Shown: positions 1 through 8,664, counted from the stretch's first letter. The stretch: DNA of 64,000 nucleotides from Streptomyces sp. TLI_235 (GCA_002300355.1 NSGV01000002.1:1612001-1676000), one strand, 5' to 3'. Translations and numbers: made by a program. Notes: generated from the sequence alone by a model not told the origin.

Positions 1-3000
1 GGCCGAGCTCCCAGGGTCCGCCCGCGTGCTTGAGCGAGGTCAGCGGCGAGGCGCCGGTGCCGCCGTCGTGGCCGGAGACGAGCACCACGTCGGCGTGCGC
101 CTTGGAGACGCCGGCGGCGACGGTGCCGACGCCGACCTCGGAGACCAGCTTCACGTGGATGCGGGCCTCGGGGTTGGCGTTCTTGAGGTCGTGGATCAGC
201 TGAGCCAGGTCCTCGATGGAGTAGATGTCGTGGTGCGGCGGCGGGGAGATCAGGCCGACACCCGGGGTGGAGTGCCGGGTCTTCGCGACCCACGGGTACA
301 CCTTGTGGCCGGGCAGCTGGCCGCCCTCGCCGGGCTTGGCGCCCTGGGCCATCTTGATCTGGATGTCGTCCGCGTTGACCAGGTACTCGCTGGTGACGCC
401 GAAGCGGCCGGAGGCGACCTGCTTGATCGCGGAGCGGCGCTCCGGGTCGTACAGGCGCTCCGGGTCCTCGCCGCCCTCACCGGTGTTGGACTTGCCGCCC
501 AGCCGGTTCATGGCGATCGCGAGGGTCTCGTGCGCCTCCATCGAGATGGAGCCGTAGGACATCGCGCCGGTGGAGAAGCGCTTGACGATCTCGGAGACCG
601 GCTCGACCTCGTCGATCGAGATCGGGGTGCGGCCCTTGGCGTCCAGCGCGAACAGGCCGCGCAGCGTCATCAGGCGCTCGGACTGCTCGTTCACCCGGGA
701 GGTGTACTGCTTGAAGATGTCGTACCGCTTGTTGCGGGTGGAGTGCTGCAGGCGGAAGACGGTGTCCGGGTCGAACAGGTGCGGCTCGCCCTCGCGGCGC
801 CACTGGTACTCGCCGCCGATCTCCAGCGCGCGGTGCGCGGCCGGGATGCCGGAGGCCGGGTAGGCCTTGGCGTGGCGGGCGGCGGTCTCCTTGGCGATCT
901 CGTCCAGGCCGATGCCGCCGAGCTTGGTGGTGGTGCCGGCGAAGTAGTTGTCGACCAGCTCCTGGGAGAGGCCGATCGACTCGAAGACCTGGGCCCCGCG
1001 GTACGAGGCCACGGTGGAGATGCCCATCTTCGACATGACCTTGAGCACGCCCTTGCCGAGCGCCTTGATCAGGTTCTTGATGGCCTTCTCGGGCTCGACA
1101 CCCTCGATGAAGACGCCCTGCGCGACGAGGTCCTCCACGGACTCCATCGCCAGGTACGGGTTGACCGCGCCGGCGCCGTACCCGACCAGCAGCGCGACGT
1201 GGTGCACCTCGCGGACGTCGCCGGCCTCGACGATCAGGGACACCTGGGTGCGCTGCTTGGTGCGGATCAGGTGGTGGTGGATCGCGGAGGTGAGCAGCAG
1301 CGAGGGGATCGGCGCGTGCTCGGCGTCCGAGTGGCGGTCGGAGAGGACCACGATGCGGGCGCCGTCGGCGATCGCCGCGTCGGCCTCGGCGGCGATCTCG
1401 GCGAGGCGGGTGGCGAGGCCCGCGCCGCCGGTGGAGACCTTGTACAGGCCGGACAGCGTTACGGCCTTCAGGCCGGACTGGTCGCCGTCGGCGTTGATGT
1501 GGATGAGCTTGGCCAGCTCGTCGTTGTCGATCACCGGGAAGGTGATTCCGACGGAGCGGCAGTGCGACGGAGAGGCGTCGAGCAGGTTGCCCTCGGGGCC
1601 GAGGTTGCTCAGCAGCGAGGTGACGAGCTCCTCGCGGATGGCGTCCAGCGGCGGGTTGGTGACCTGCGCGAAGAGCTGCACGAAGTAGTCGAACAGCAGG
1701 CGCGGCTTCTCGGAGAGCGCGGCGATCGGCGAGTCGGTGCCCATCGAGCCGAGCGCCTCGGCGCCGGTCTTGGCCATCGGCGCCAGGATGACGCGCAGCT
1801 CCTCCTCGGTGTAGCCGAAGGTCTGCTGACGGCGGGTCACCGAGGCGTGGGTGTGGGCGATGTGCTCGCGCTCGGGGAGCTTGGCGAGCTGGATCTGCCC
1901 GGCGGCGATCCACTCCTCGTAGGGGTGCTCGGCGGCGAGGGCGGACTTGATCTCCTCGTCCTCGACGATGCGGCCCTCGACGGTGTCCACCAGGAACATC
2001 CGGCCGGGCTGCAGGCGGCCCTTCTTGGCGACCCGCTCCTGGTCGATGTCGAGCACGCCGACCTCGGAGGAGAGGACGACCAGGCCGTCCTCGGTGATCC
2101 AGTAGCGGGCGGGGCGCAGGCCGTTGCGGTCGAGGACGGCGCCGACCTGGGTGCCGTCGGTGAAGGTGACGCAGGCCGGGCCGTCCCAGGGCTCCATCAG
2201 GTTGGAGTGGTACTGGTAGAAGGCGCGGCGGGCCGGCTCCATGGTGGCGTGGTTCTCCCACGCCTCCGGGATCATCATCAGCACCGCGTGCGGCAGCGAG
2301 CGGCCGCCGAGGTGGAGCAGCTCCAGGACCTCGTCGAAGGAGGCCGAGTCGGAGTGGTCCGGGGTGCAGATCGGGAAGATCCGCTCGAGACCCCGCCCGT
2401 TCGAGTCGGCCGGGATGAGGTCGGTGGCGAGCTGGGACTCGCGGGCGGTCATCCAGTTCCGGTTGCCCTTGACCGTGTTGATCTCGCCGTTGTGCGCGAC
2501 GAAGCGGTACGGGTGGGCGAGCGGCCAGCTCGGGAAGGTGTTGGTGGAGAACCGCGAGTGCACCAGGCCGATGGCGGAGGCGTAGAGCCGGTCCGACAGG
2601 TCGGGGAAGAAGGGCTCCAGCTGGCCGGTGGTCAGCATGCCCTTGTAGACGATGGTGCGGGCGGACAGCGACGGGAAGTACACGCCGCTCTCGCGCTCGG
2701 CGCGCTTGCGGACGACGAAGGCGATCCGGTCGAGCTCGATGCCGGCCTTCTCGGCGTGCGCGACGCTCCGCCCGGCAGGCACGGACGCGAGGAAGAGCTG
2801 GCGGAAGCGCGGCATGACCGTGCGGGCGGTGGACCCCAGCAGGTCGGGGGTGACCGGGACGTCGCGCCAGCCGAGGACGGTCAGGCCCTCCTCGGCGGCG
2901 ATGGCCTCGACGGCGGCGACCGCCGCGGTGTCGGCGGCGTCCTCATCGGGGAGGAAGGCGATGCCCACCGCGTACGAGCCCGCGGCCGGCAGCTCGAAGG

Positions 3001-3301
3001 ACACCTTGGAGCGCAGGAAGGCGTCCGGGATCTGGGTCAGGATGCCCGCGCCGTCACCGGAGTCCGGCTCGGCGCCGGTGGCGCCGCGGTGCTCCAGGTT
3101 GCGCAGGACGGTCAGCGCCTGGTCGACGACAGTGTGGTCGGCGATGCCGGTCAGCGTGGCGACGAAGCCGACGCCGCAGGCGTCGTGCTCGTTCCGCGGG
3201 TCGTACAGGCCCTGAGCAGCAGGTCGTGCATCCGGCACGAGCGCGTACGGGCGGCTGGCCTGCGCGGGCTCGTTGGCGGAGTGCATGGATGCAGACAGCA
3301 T
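1..3301 (-). CDS. gltB: glutamate synthase (NADPH/ferredoxin) large subunit, 3' end beyond window
   Basis: Large subunit of glutamate synthase, which moves the glutamine amide nitrogen to 2-oxoglutarate in the GS-GOGAT ammonia assimilation route. About 1100 codons are visible of a protein usually near 1500, and the C-terminal part lies beyond base 1. The N terminus carries the class II amidotransferase Cys at about residue 42 in HDACGVGF, normally exposed by propeptide cleavage. Central-domain and FMN-domain motifs follow (LEHRGATGAEPDSGDGAG near the start, STGAMSYGSIS and GEGGEDPERL late). The ATG at 3299-3301 is preceded by GGGAG; an in-frame ATG at 3284-3286 is an alternative start. The partner gltD would be expected downstream, outside the window. 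Confidence 0.97.
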   Translation of the reverse strand, partial: MLSASMHSANEPAQASRPYALVPDARPAAQGLYDPRNEHDACGVGFVATLTGIADHTVVDQALTVLRNLEHRGATGAEPDSGDGAGILTQIPDAFLRSKVSFELPAAGSYAVGIAFLPDEDAADTAAVAAVEAIAAEEGLTVLGWRDVPVTPDLLGSTARTVMPRFRQLFLASVPAGRSVAHAEKAGIELDRIAFVVRKRAERESGVYFPSLSARTIVYKGMLTTGQLEPFFPDLSDRLYASAIGLVHSRFSTNTFPSWPLAHPYRFVAHNGEINTVKGNRNWMTARESQLATDLIPADSNGRGLERIFPICTPDHSDSASFDEVLELLHLGGRSLPHAVLMMIPEAWENHATMEPARRAFYQYHSNLMEPWDGPACVTFTDGTQVGAVLDRNGLRPARYWITEDGLVVLSSEVGVLDIDQERVAKKGRLQPGRMFLVDTVEGRIVEDEEIKSALAAEHPYEEWIAAGQIQLAKLPEREHIAHTHASVTRRQQTFGYTEEELRVILAPMAKTGAEALGSMGTDSPIAALSEKPRLLFDYFVQLFAQVTNPPLDAIREELVTSLLSNLGPEGNLLDASPSHCRSVGITFPVIDNDELAKLIHINADGDQSGLKAVTLSGLYKVSTGGAGLATRLAEIAAEADAAIADGARIVVLSDRHSDAEHAPIPSLLLTSAIHHHLIRTKQRTQVSLIVEAGDVREVHHVALLVGYGAGAVNPYLAMESVEDLVAQGVFIEGVEPEKAIKNLIKALGKGVLKVMSKMGISTVASYRGAQVFESIGLSQELVDNYFAGTTTKLGGIGLDEIAKETAARHAKAYPASGIPAAHRALEIGGEYQWRREGEPHLFDPDTVFRLQHSTRNKRYDIFKQYTSRVNEQSERLMTLRGLFALDAKGRTPISIDEVEPVSEIVKRFSTGAMSYGSISMEAHETLAIAMNRLGGKSNTGEGGEDPERLYDPERRSAIKQVASGRFGVTSEYLVNADDIQIKMAQGAKPGEGGQLPGHKVYPWVAKTRHSTPGVGLISPPPHHDIYSIEDLAQLIHDLKNANPEARIHVKLVSEVGVGTVAAGVSKAHADVVLVSGHDGGTGASPLTSLKHAGGPWELG

Positions 3302-3398
3302 CGGCTCTCCCGTCGTCGTCTTGTGGCTTGGGAGCACACCTTCCGGCGGGGACCGGAGGGGCTTGGTGCATTAAGGGACGACGTTGGCCCTCTGCGAT

Positions 3399-3414
3399 TT
3401 TTCGTGCAGGTTAC
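3399..3414 (-). promoter_or_regulatory. candidate GlnR-type half box upstream of gltB
   Basis: On the minus strand the sequence reads GTAAC, six bases, then GAAAA. This fits the actinobacterial GlnR pattern GTnAC-n6-GAAAC except for the last base. It lies about 100 bases before the gltB start. Only one a/b pair is seen, whereas strong GlnR promoters usually carry two. The match is suggestive only. Confidence 0.3.
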
Positions 3415-3615
3415 ATGATGCCGGAGATCTTGCGAAGTGGAACAAGGCGTCCATATGGCGGACATAACCCGCAGGTCAGCGGCGGTTACCGGTTAGTAGG
3501 ACCGGCCCGGATCAACGCGCAGCAGTGCGCGTGTTTCCACCAGTGTGCCCAACGGTCGCACGGGTGAAACAGAGGCGAAACGCCCCGCCCATGCAGGTGT
3601 GTGCACCGCTCCTGC

Positions 3616-3652
3616 GATTCCATCCCGCACGACCGATCGGTGGGATGGAATC
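3616..3652. repeat. perfect 11-base inverted repeat between gltB and the VIT1 gene
   Basis: The arms GATTCCATCCC (3616-3626) and GGGATGGAATC (3642-3652) are perfect complements around 15 bases that include the palindrome ACCGATCGGT. No T-run follows on either strand. It sits about 110 bases downstream of the minus-strand VIT1 gene and about 315 bases upstream of gltB, so it could be a terminator-like hairpin or a protein-binding site. Confidence 0.6.
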
Positions 3653-3766
3653 GAGGGCCGGAAGCCGCCGCGGAGAGCGTAGAACAGGCACAGACCACCG
3701 GCCCATGTGTGGAACGTCACGCGCACCTCGGCATATCCATGCGGTGCGCTGTGGCATCGCACGAGG

Positions 3767-4507
3767 TCAGCCGAGCTGCCCGCCGATCAGCCGGCCCAGC
3801 AGGAAGGTCAGACCGGCGGCCGCCCCGCCCAGCGCCAGCTGCCGCAGGCCGCTGAACCACCAGCTGCGCGCGGTCACCCGGGCGACCACCGCGCCGCACA
3901 GGAACAGGCCGACCGCCGAGGTGATCAGGGCGGGCCAGAGCGCGGTCGCGCCCAGCAGGTACGGCAGCAGCGGCAGCAGCGCGCCCACCGCGAAGCAGGC
4001 GAAGGAGGAGGCGGCGGCGACCAGCGGCGAGGGCAGGTCGTCCGGGTCGACACCGAGCTCCTCGCGGGCGTGCACGGCGAGGGTCTGCTCCGGGTCGCGG
4101 GACAGCTGCCGGGCCACCTCGTGCGCCAGCTCGGGCTCGACGCCCTTGGCCACGTACAGCTGCGCGAGTTCGGCGAGCTCACCGTGCGGGTTGCGGTGCA
4201 GCTCGATCCGCTCGGCCTCGATCTCGGCCTCGACCAGCTCGCGCTGGGAGGCGACCGAGGTGTACTCCCCCGCCGCCATCGAGAAGGCGCCGGCGGCGAG
4301 GCCCGCGAGGCCGGTGAGAATCACCGCGCTGTGGCCGGCGTCGCCGCCGACCACGCCGCTCACCAGGGCGAGGTTGGAGACCAGGCCGTCCATCGCGCCG
4401 AATACCGCGGGCCGCAGCCAGCCGCCGTTCACGTCGCGGTGGTGTCCCTCCTCCGGGATCCGCGGCTTCGGCCCGTCGGTGGCGGTCGGGTGTGTGGCGG
4501 TACTCAT
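3767..4507 (-). CDS. VIT1/CCC1-family membrane transporter
   Basis: A 246-residue integral membrane protein of the VIT1/CCC1 family, whose members move Fe2+ or Mn2+ across membranes. The first hydrophobic segment carries the family-type GAMDGLVSNLALVSGVVGG stretch at about residues 36-54. A second helix has AAGAFSMAAGEYTS, then a charged cytosolic segment rich in Glu and His, then three more hydrophobic segments to the C terminus. That matches the usual five-helix layout. ATG at 4505-4507 gives the normal family N terminus. It is likely monocistronic, in the same direction as gltB and lgt. The transported metal cannot be read from sequence. Confidence 0.85.
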   Translation of the reverse strand: MSTATHPTATDGPKPRIPEEGHHRDVNGGWLRPAVFGAMDGLVSNLALVSGVVGGDAGHSAVILTGLAGLAAGAFSMAAGEYTSVASQRELVEAEIEAERIELHRNPHGELAELAQLYVAKGVEPELAHEVARQLSRDPEQTLAVHAREELGVDPDDLPSPLVAAASSFACFAVGALLPLLPYLLGATALWPALITSAVGLFLCGAVVARVTARSWWFSGLRQLALGGAAAGLTFLLGRLIGGQLG

Positions 4508-4590
4508 GCGCGTTCGGCCTCCGGTCGGACGTCCCCCCTGCTCAGCCGGACACGGCATCGTCACCGTGGGCCTGGGCCGGGCTGCCCGCA

Positions 4591-4616
4591 GGGCTCTACG
4601 CGTTCGAACGTAGCCC
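4591..4616. repeat. imperfect hairpin around CGTTCGAACG upstream of the VIT1 gene
   Basis: The 10-base palindrome CGTTCGAACG (4601-4610) is embedded in GGGCT..ACG / CGTAGCCC arms with a two-base bulge. It lies about 85 bases before the VIT1 start codon and could be an operator or a leader hairpin. Nothing identifies a binding protein. Confidence 0.3.
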
Positions 4617-4664
4617 TTTGACCTGCGACTTTCCAGCAAAGTAAGGCTGTCCGAACATGCCGGC

Positions 4665-4695
4665 GGCCGCCCTCCACACGGGGTGGCGGGCGGCC
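4665..4695 (-). terminator. hairpin terminator downstream of lgt
   Basis: GGCCGCCC-T-CCAC, loop ACGG, GTGG-C-GGGCGGCC forms a GC-rich stem with one internal mismatch, about 22 bases past the lgt stop codon. The absence of a strong U-run is usual for this group of bacteria. Confidence 0.7.
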
Positions 4696-4717
4696 GTCGG
4701 ACGGGCGTTCGGGCAGG

Positions 4718-5650
4718 TCAGACCGGCTGCTCCGGGGCGGCGTCGGCCGGCGCTGCGGTGCGCTCGGCGCCGGAGGTGCTGTCCGAGGAGCGGGACGGAC
4801 CGTCCTCGGAGGCCTCCGCGCGGGCCGCCGGGTCGATGGAGTCCGGCGCCTCCCGGCCCGGGCGCAGCCGGGAGGAGACGACCAGGTAGACCACGGCCCC
4901 CACGAAGACGACGATCGACGTCCAGTCGTTGAGGCGCAGGCCCAGGATGTGGTGCGCCTCGTCGATGCGCAGGTACTCGATCCAGAACCGGCCGACGGTG
5001 TAGGCGGCGACGTAGAGCGCGAAGGCCCGGCCGTGGCCGAGGGTGAAGCGGCGGTCCGCCCAGATCACCAGCAGCGCCACGCCGACGCACCACAGCGACT
5101 CGTACAGGAAGGTCGGGTGGAAGACGCCCTCGACGACGGTGCCGTCCGGCTCCACCTTGTGGATCTCCAGGCCCCAGGGCAGGGTGGTCGGCTTGCCGTA
5201 CAGCTCCTGGTTGAACCAGTTGCCCCAGCGGCCGAAGGCCTGGGCGAGCGCGATGCCGGGCGCGATGGCGTCGGCGTAGGCGGGCAGCGGCACGCCGCGG
5301 CGGCGGCAGCCGATCCACGCGCCGAGCGCGCCGAGCGCGATCGCGCCCCAGATGCCGAGGCCGCCCTCCCAGATCTTGAAGGCGTTCCACGGGTTCTTGC
5401 CGTCACCGAAGTACAGCTGGTGGTCGGTGATCACGTGGTACAGCCGGCCGCCGACCAGGCCGAAGGGCACCGCCCATACGGCGATGTCGCCGACGGTGTG
5501 CTTGGCACCGCCCCGGGCGACCCAGCGCTTGCTGCCGAGCCAGACCGCGACGACGACGCCGATGATGATGCAGAACGCGTAGGCGCGCAGCGGGACCGGC
5601 CCCAGATAGAGGACGCCCCGCGACGGGCTCGGGATGTATGCGAGATCCAT
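4718..5650 (-). CDS. lgt: prolipoprotein diacylglyceryl transferase
   Basis: Transfers diacylglycerol from phosphatidylglycerol to the lipobox cysteine of prelipoproteins at the cytoplasmic membrane, the first step of lipoprotein maturation. The 310-residue protein begins MDLAYIPSPSRGVLYLGPVP, a typical Lgt N terminus, and has about seven hydrophobic segments. The Lgt signature GRWGNWFNQELYG lies near residue 140 and GGRLYHVITD near residue 80. A charged Ser/Ala/Glu-rich C-terminal tail of about 45 residues extends past the last helix, as in other Streptomyces Lgt proteins. It lies downstream of the DsbA-like gene on the same strand with a gap of about 125 bases, so it may have its own promoter. 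Confidence 0.97.
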   Translation of the reverse strand: MDLAYIPSPSRGVLYLGPVPLRAYAFCIIIGVVVAVWLGSKRWVARGGAKHTVGDIAVWAVPFGLVGGRLYHVITDHQLYFGDGKNPWNAFKIWEGGLGIWGAIALGALGAWIGCRRRGVPLPAYADAIAPGIALAQAFGRWGNWFNQELYGKPTTLPWGLEIHKVEPDGTVVEGVFHPTFLYESLWCVGVALLVIWADRRFTLGHGRAFALYVAAYTVGRFWIEYLRIDEAHHILGLRLNDWTSIVVFVGAVVYLVVSSRLRPGREAPDSIDPAARAEASEDGPSRSSDSTSGAERTAAPADAAPEQPV

Positions 5651-5775
5651 GGCAGGGTCGACGCTACCGTGTCGCGGCCGCCGTACCGGCACCGGCGCGG
5701 GTCACAGCTTCCGAACAGTCGCGGGGCGGCGGGGCCGGGCGGCGGCCGGGACGGGTCAGGGGCCGGGACGGACGG

Positions 5776-6609
5776 TCAGGGGGTGGCCTCCGCGCTCGGT
5801 GCCTGGGCGGCCGGTGAGCCGGTGGTGCCGAGCTGCTTGCCCTGGTTGGCCTCGTCGACCCACTTCACGAGGTTGTCCGGGGAGATCTGCTCGTCGCCCT
5901 TCTTCGGGTAGATCGGCGTGCCGTTCAGGGTCAGGGTCGGCGTGGACTTGAAGCCGGACTTGTCGAAGTCCTGCTGGACGGCGGAGACCCAGTCGCTGTA
6001 CGTGTTGTCGTTGACGCAGGCCCGGAAGGCCGGGGTGTCCAGGCCCGGGACCTGCTTGGCGAGGTCGAGCAGGGCCGCCTTGTCGCCGTAGGTGTCGGCG
6101 GTCTCCGGCGGCTGGTTCTTGTAGAGGACGTCGTGGTAGGCGCGGAACTTGCCCGCGTCCTGCGCGCAGGCGAGCGCGTTGGCGCCGTACTTGGAGCCCT
6201 TGCCGCCGAGCGAGCGGTCGATGAACGACACGATGTGGTAGTTCACGGACAGCTTGCCCGCGTCCTCCAGTTCGTTGACGGTCTGCACGAAGGACTGCTC
6301 GAAGCTGCCGCAGGCGGGGCAGCGCGGGTCCTCGTAGACGGTCAGCACGGACGGGGCGTCGGCGGCGCCGGAGGGGATGACGAGGTTCTTGTCGCCGATG
6401 GTGCCGGTGGGAGCGGCGGTCGGCGTCTCCGGCTTGGAGCGCTCGTTCTGCACGAGCACGCCGGTGACGACGGCGGCGGCGATCACCGCGAGCGCCACGC
6501 CGCCGACCACGAGCTGCTTCTTGCGGCGGCCGCGCGCCTCGTCGGCGGCGCGCTGCTGCAGCATGCGCTCGCGGGCGGTGCGCTTTCCTTCTCGGTTCTT
6601 GTCGCTCAT
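5776..6609 (-). CDS. membrane-anchored DsbA-like thioredoxin-fold protein
   Basis: A 277-residue thiol-disulfide protein with a charged cytoplasmic N terminus, a single membrane anchor (about residues 34-51) and an extracytoplasmic thioredoxin-fold domain of the DSBA/Thioredoxin_4 type. The active-site motif CPAC follows VYEDPR at about residue 95, and the STPTLTLNG segment provides the cis-Pro loop. Two further cysteines (LACAQ, RACVN) could form a second disulfide. The start is ATG at 6607-6609. It sits just downstream of the MauE-like gene and upstream of lgt, which suggests a job in oxidative folding of exported proteins. Whether it is an oxidase or an isomerase cannot be read from sequence. 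Confidence 0.9.
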   Translation of the reverse strand: MSDKNREGKRTARERMLQQRAADEARGRRKKQLVVGGVALAVIAAAVVTGVLVQNERSKPETPTAAPTGTIGDKNLVIPSGAADAPSVLTVYEDPRCPACGSFEQSFVQTVNELEDAGKLSVNYHIVSFIDRSLGGKGSKYGANALACAQDAGKFRAYHDVLYKNQPPETADTYGDKAALLDLAKQVPGLDTPAFRACVNDNTYSDWVSAVQQDFDKSGFKSTPTLTLNGTPIYPKKGDEQISPDNLVKWVDEANQGKQLGTTGSPAAQAPSAEATP

Positions 6610-6689
6610 GGGTGCTGTTTCCAAGGCCGTGTCCGGTCGTCGGGGGTCGGATGTCGGGGTGGGTGTGTGTCCCGCGGCGGGGACAGGTG

Positions 6690-7205
6690 TCAGGCGGCGA
6701 GCCAGGAGTCGACGGAGAACTTCGTCCTCGGCCGGAGGAGCAGCCAGACGGCGAGGAGCAGGAAGCCGGTGTCGCGGAGGAGCTCCTGGAGGTACTCGGT
6801 CTTGGAGGCGTCGACCGCGCCGCCGCCGCCGAAGCAGCCGCAGTCGATGGAGATGCCGCGGGCCCAGGCCGAGGCGATGCCGGCGATGAAGGTGAGCAGC
6901 AGCAGCGCGGAGACCGCGGCGACCAGCCGGGTGCCGAGGCCGATCAGCAGCAGCAGGGCGAGCGCCAGCTCCAGGAACGGCAGGCCGTATCCGACCGGCT
7001 TGACCAGCGACTCGGGCAGGATCTCGTAGGCCCGGACGGCCTGGGCGGCCTCGGCGGGATCCGAGATCTTGGCGAGCCCCGCCCAGCCCCAGACCAGCGC
7101 CAGGCCGAGCCGGGCGGCCAGGCCGATCCACTCCGCGGCCGGCCCGGAGAGCACGCGTCGGAGCCCTCCGTCGGCGTGCGGCCGGATCGTCTGCGGACTG
7201 GCCAT
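6690..7205 (-). CDS. MauE/DoxX-family redox-associated membrane protein
   Basis: A 171-residue protein with four hydrophobic segments, a MauE/DoxX-like layout and a conserved DCGCFGGGG cysteine pair in the loop after the third helix. MauE-like proteins usually sit beside a thioredoxin-fold partner and are thought to pass electrons or disulfides across the membrane. Here the DsbA-like gene follows 80 bases downstream on the same strand, supporting a two-gene thiol-redox unit. The ATG at 7203-7205 has GGAGAG immediately upstream. Confidence 0.88.
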   Translation of the reverse strand: MASPQTIRPHADGGLRRVLSGPAAEWIGLAARLGLALVWGWAGLAKISDPAEAAQAVRAYEILPESLVKPVGYGLPFLELALALLLLIGLGTRLVAAVSALLLLTFIAGIASAWARGISIDCGCFGGGGAVDASKTEYLQELLRDTGFLLLAVWLLLRPRTKFSVDSWLAA

Positions 7206-7267
7206 GGCTCTCCCCCTGGGCGTGTGCGGCTGGGTACGGCGGGCCGCGGCGGCGGCTCCTGACGGTT

Positions 7268-7293
7268 GAACCGTAGAGGAAGAAGTACGGTTC
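7268..7293. repeat. 8-base inverted repeat upstream of the MauE-like gene
   Basis: GAACCGTA (7268-7275), a 10-base spacer, then TACGGTTC (7286-7293). It lies about 65 bases before the MauE-like start, inside a locally AT-richer stretch, so it is a plausible operator for the thiol-redox gene pair. The binding protein is unknown. Confidence 0.4.
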
Positions 7294-7353
7294 CTCCGCA
7301 TTGACGAATTAAGCCGAAAGGGTGAGATTTTCGACGCTGATGTCCGGCTTGTT

Positions 7354-7620
7354 CTAACGGGCCTGACGGTCCGTCCGACCACAGCGGCCGACCGGCGTGT
7401 CGGAGGCCGCGGGCGGGCGCCCCTGCGGAGCCGACTCCGCGGCGCCTAGCTCGGCGAGGGCCGCGGCGGCGCCGACACAGGCGCGGGTGTCCCGGTCGGC
7501 CTGTTCGGCACCGCGTCTGGCCAGCGCCTGTTCGGCCGACGCCTGCACCCCGAGGGCCGCGCCGAGGGCGAGGGCGGCGGCGGCCGCGCGGATCAGGACG
7601 GCACGGTGCAGGAACGGCAC
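7354..7620 (-). CDS. small putative secreted or membrane protein, unrecognised
   Basis: An 88-residue frame starting at GTG (7618-7620) with GAGAGG about nine bases upstream. It has one hydrophobic N-terminal segment that looks like a signal peptide or anchor (roughly residues 5-22), then an Ala/Arg/Glu-rich region with cysteines at about residues 46 and 78. I do not recognise a family. It lies alone between the trpA terminator and the MauE-like gene. Codon positions look coding (GC-rich third positions), but its short length makes it uncertain. Confidence 0.5.
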   Translation of the reverse strand: MPFLHRAVLIRAAAAALALGAALGVQASAEQALARRGAEQADRDTRACVGAAAALAELGAAESAPQGRPPAASDTPVGRCGRTDRQAR

Positions 7621-7782
7621 GGGCGGGCCTCTCGACGGTCGGGCGGTTGCGAGGTGCACGAACCACGGGGCGCGGACGGCACCGTCAACCCGTCCCTCCG
7701 CTCAACGCGGGTCAATCGCGCCCGATGCGCCGAGCGCCCACTCTCCACTCGTCCGGGTGAACCCGAAGCCTCCCGGAAACGC

Positions 7783-7822
7783 CGACGGCCCGCCGCCTCG
7801 TACAAGAGGTGGCGGGCCGTCG
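7783..7822 (-). terminator. terminator of the trpC-M-B-A operon
   Basis: CGACGGCCCGCCGCCTC, loop GTACAA, GAGGTGGCGGGCCGTCG forms a 17-base stem with one wobble pair. It begins about 30 bases after the trpA stop codon. A strong hairpin without a clear U-run is usual here. Confidence 0.88.
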
Positions 7823-7852
7823 GGGTGGTGCGGGTCGGGCGGTGCGGTCGGG

Positions 7853-8662
7853 CTACCGGCGCCGGACACCCGCCGCGAGGTCGGCGGCGAGCGCCCGTAC
7901 GGCGTCCAGGGCCGCGGCGGTGTCGCCGTCGGCGTCGAGGATGCGCTGGACGAAGGCCGAGCCGACGATCACGCCGTCGGCGAAGCCGGCGACCTCGGCG
8001 GCCTGGTCGGCGGTCGAGACGCCGAGACCGACGCAGACCGGCAGGTCGGTGGTGGCCCGGGTGCGAGCGACCAGGTCCTCGGCGAGGTTGCCGACCTGGG
8101 CCCGGGTGCCGGTGACACCCATGACGGCGGCCGCGTAGACGAAGCCGGAGCCGGCCGCGGTGACCTCGGCGAGCCTGGCGTCCTTGCTGCTGGGGGCGAC
8201 CACGAACACGGTGTCCAGGCCGTGCTCGCCCGCCGCCTTGCGCCACTCCTCGGACTCCTCGACCGGGAGGTCGGGCAGGATGCAGCCCGCTCCCCCGGCG
8301 GCGGCCAGGTCGGCGGCGAACCGGGCGACGCCGTACCGGTCGACGGGGTTCCAGTAGGTCATGACCAGGACGGCCGCCCCGGGGTGGGCGGCCGAGACCT
8401 CGGCGACGGTGTGCAGCACGTCCTTGATCCGGACGCCGCCGCGCAGCGCGATGTCGTCGGCGGTCTGGATGGTCGGGCCGTCGAGCACCGGGTCGGAGTG
8501 CGGCAGACCGACCTCGACGACGTCGCAGCCGCCCTCGATCAGGGCGTTGATCGCGGCGATGCCGCCCTCGACGGTCGGGAAGCCGGCCGGCAGGTAGCCG
8601 ACCAGTGCGGCGCGGTTCTCCGCCTTGGCCGCGGCCAGGGCGCTGCTGAGCTTGGATGCCAT
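7853..8662 (-). CDS. trpA: tryptophan synthase alpha chain
   Basis: Cleaves indole-3-glycerol phosphate to indole and glyceraldehyde 3-phosphate, the penultimate step of tryptophan synthesis. It is a 269-residue TIM barrel. The catalytic Glu50 (CDVVEVGLPHSDP) and Asp61 (VLDGP) match the E49/D60 pair of the Salmonella enzyme, and the phosphate-binding loop GLGVST is present. The ATG starts only two bases after the trpB stop, so translation is probably coupled. It is the last gene of trpC-trpM-trpB-trpA. Confidence 0.98.
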   Translation of the reverse strand: MASKLSSALAAAKAENRAALVGYLPAGFPTVEGGIAAINALIEGGCDVVEVGLPHSDPVLDGPTIQTADDIALRGGVRIKDVLHTVAEVSAAHPGAAVLVMTYWNPVDRYGVARFAADLAAAGGAGCILPDLPVEESEEWRKAAGEHGLDTVFVVAPSSKDARLAEVTAAGSGFVYAAAVMGVTGTRAQVGNLAEDLVARTRATTDLPVCVGLGVSTADQAAEVAGFADGVIVGSAFVQRILDADGDTAAALDAVRALAADLAAGVRRR

Positions 8663-8664
8663 GG

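Larger units (their letters stand above)
3302..3766. other. 465-base gene-free stretch upstream of gltB
   Basis: No convincing coding frame was found; several short frames overlap here on both strands but look like noise. It contains the gltB upstream region with a GlnR-box-like motif at 3399-3414 and a perfect 11-base inverted repeat at 3616-3652. It is the longest gene-free stretch in the window. Confidence 0.6.

Noticed and set aside
26..3418. Long plus-strand open frame opposite gltB
   Set aside because: It is antisense to a clear GltB sequence, with composition typical of the complement of a GC-rich gene and no recognisable domain.
3486..3762. Short minus-strand frames in the gltB upstream gap
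   Set aside because: Several overlapping frames of similar length exist on both strands; no ribosome site or family similarity favours any.
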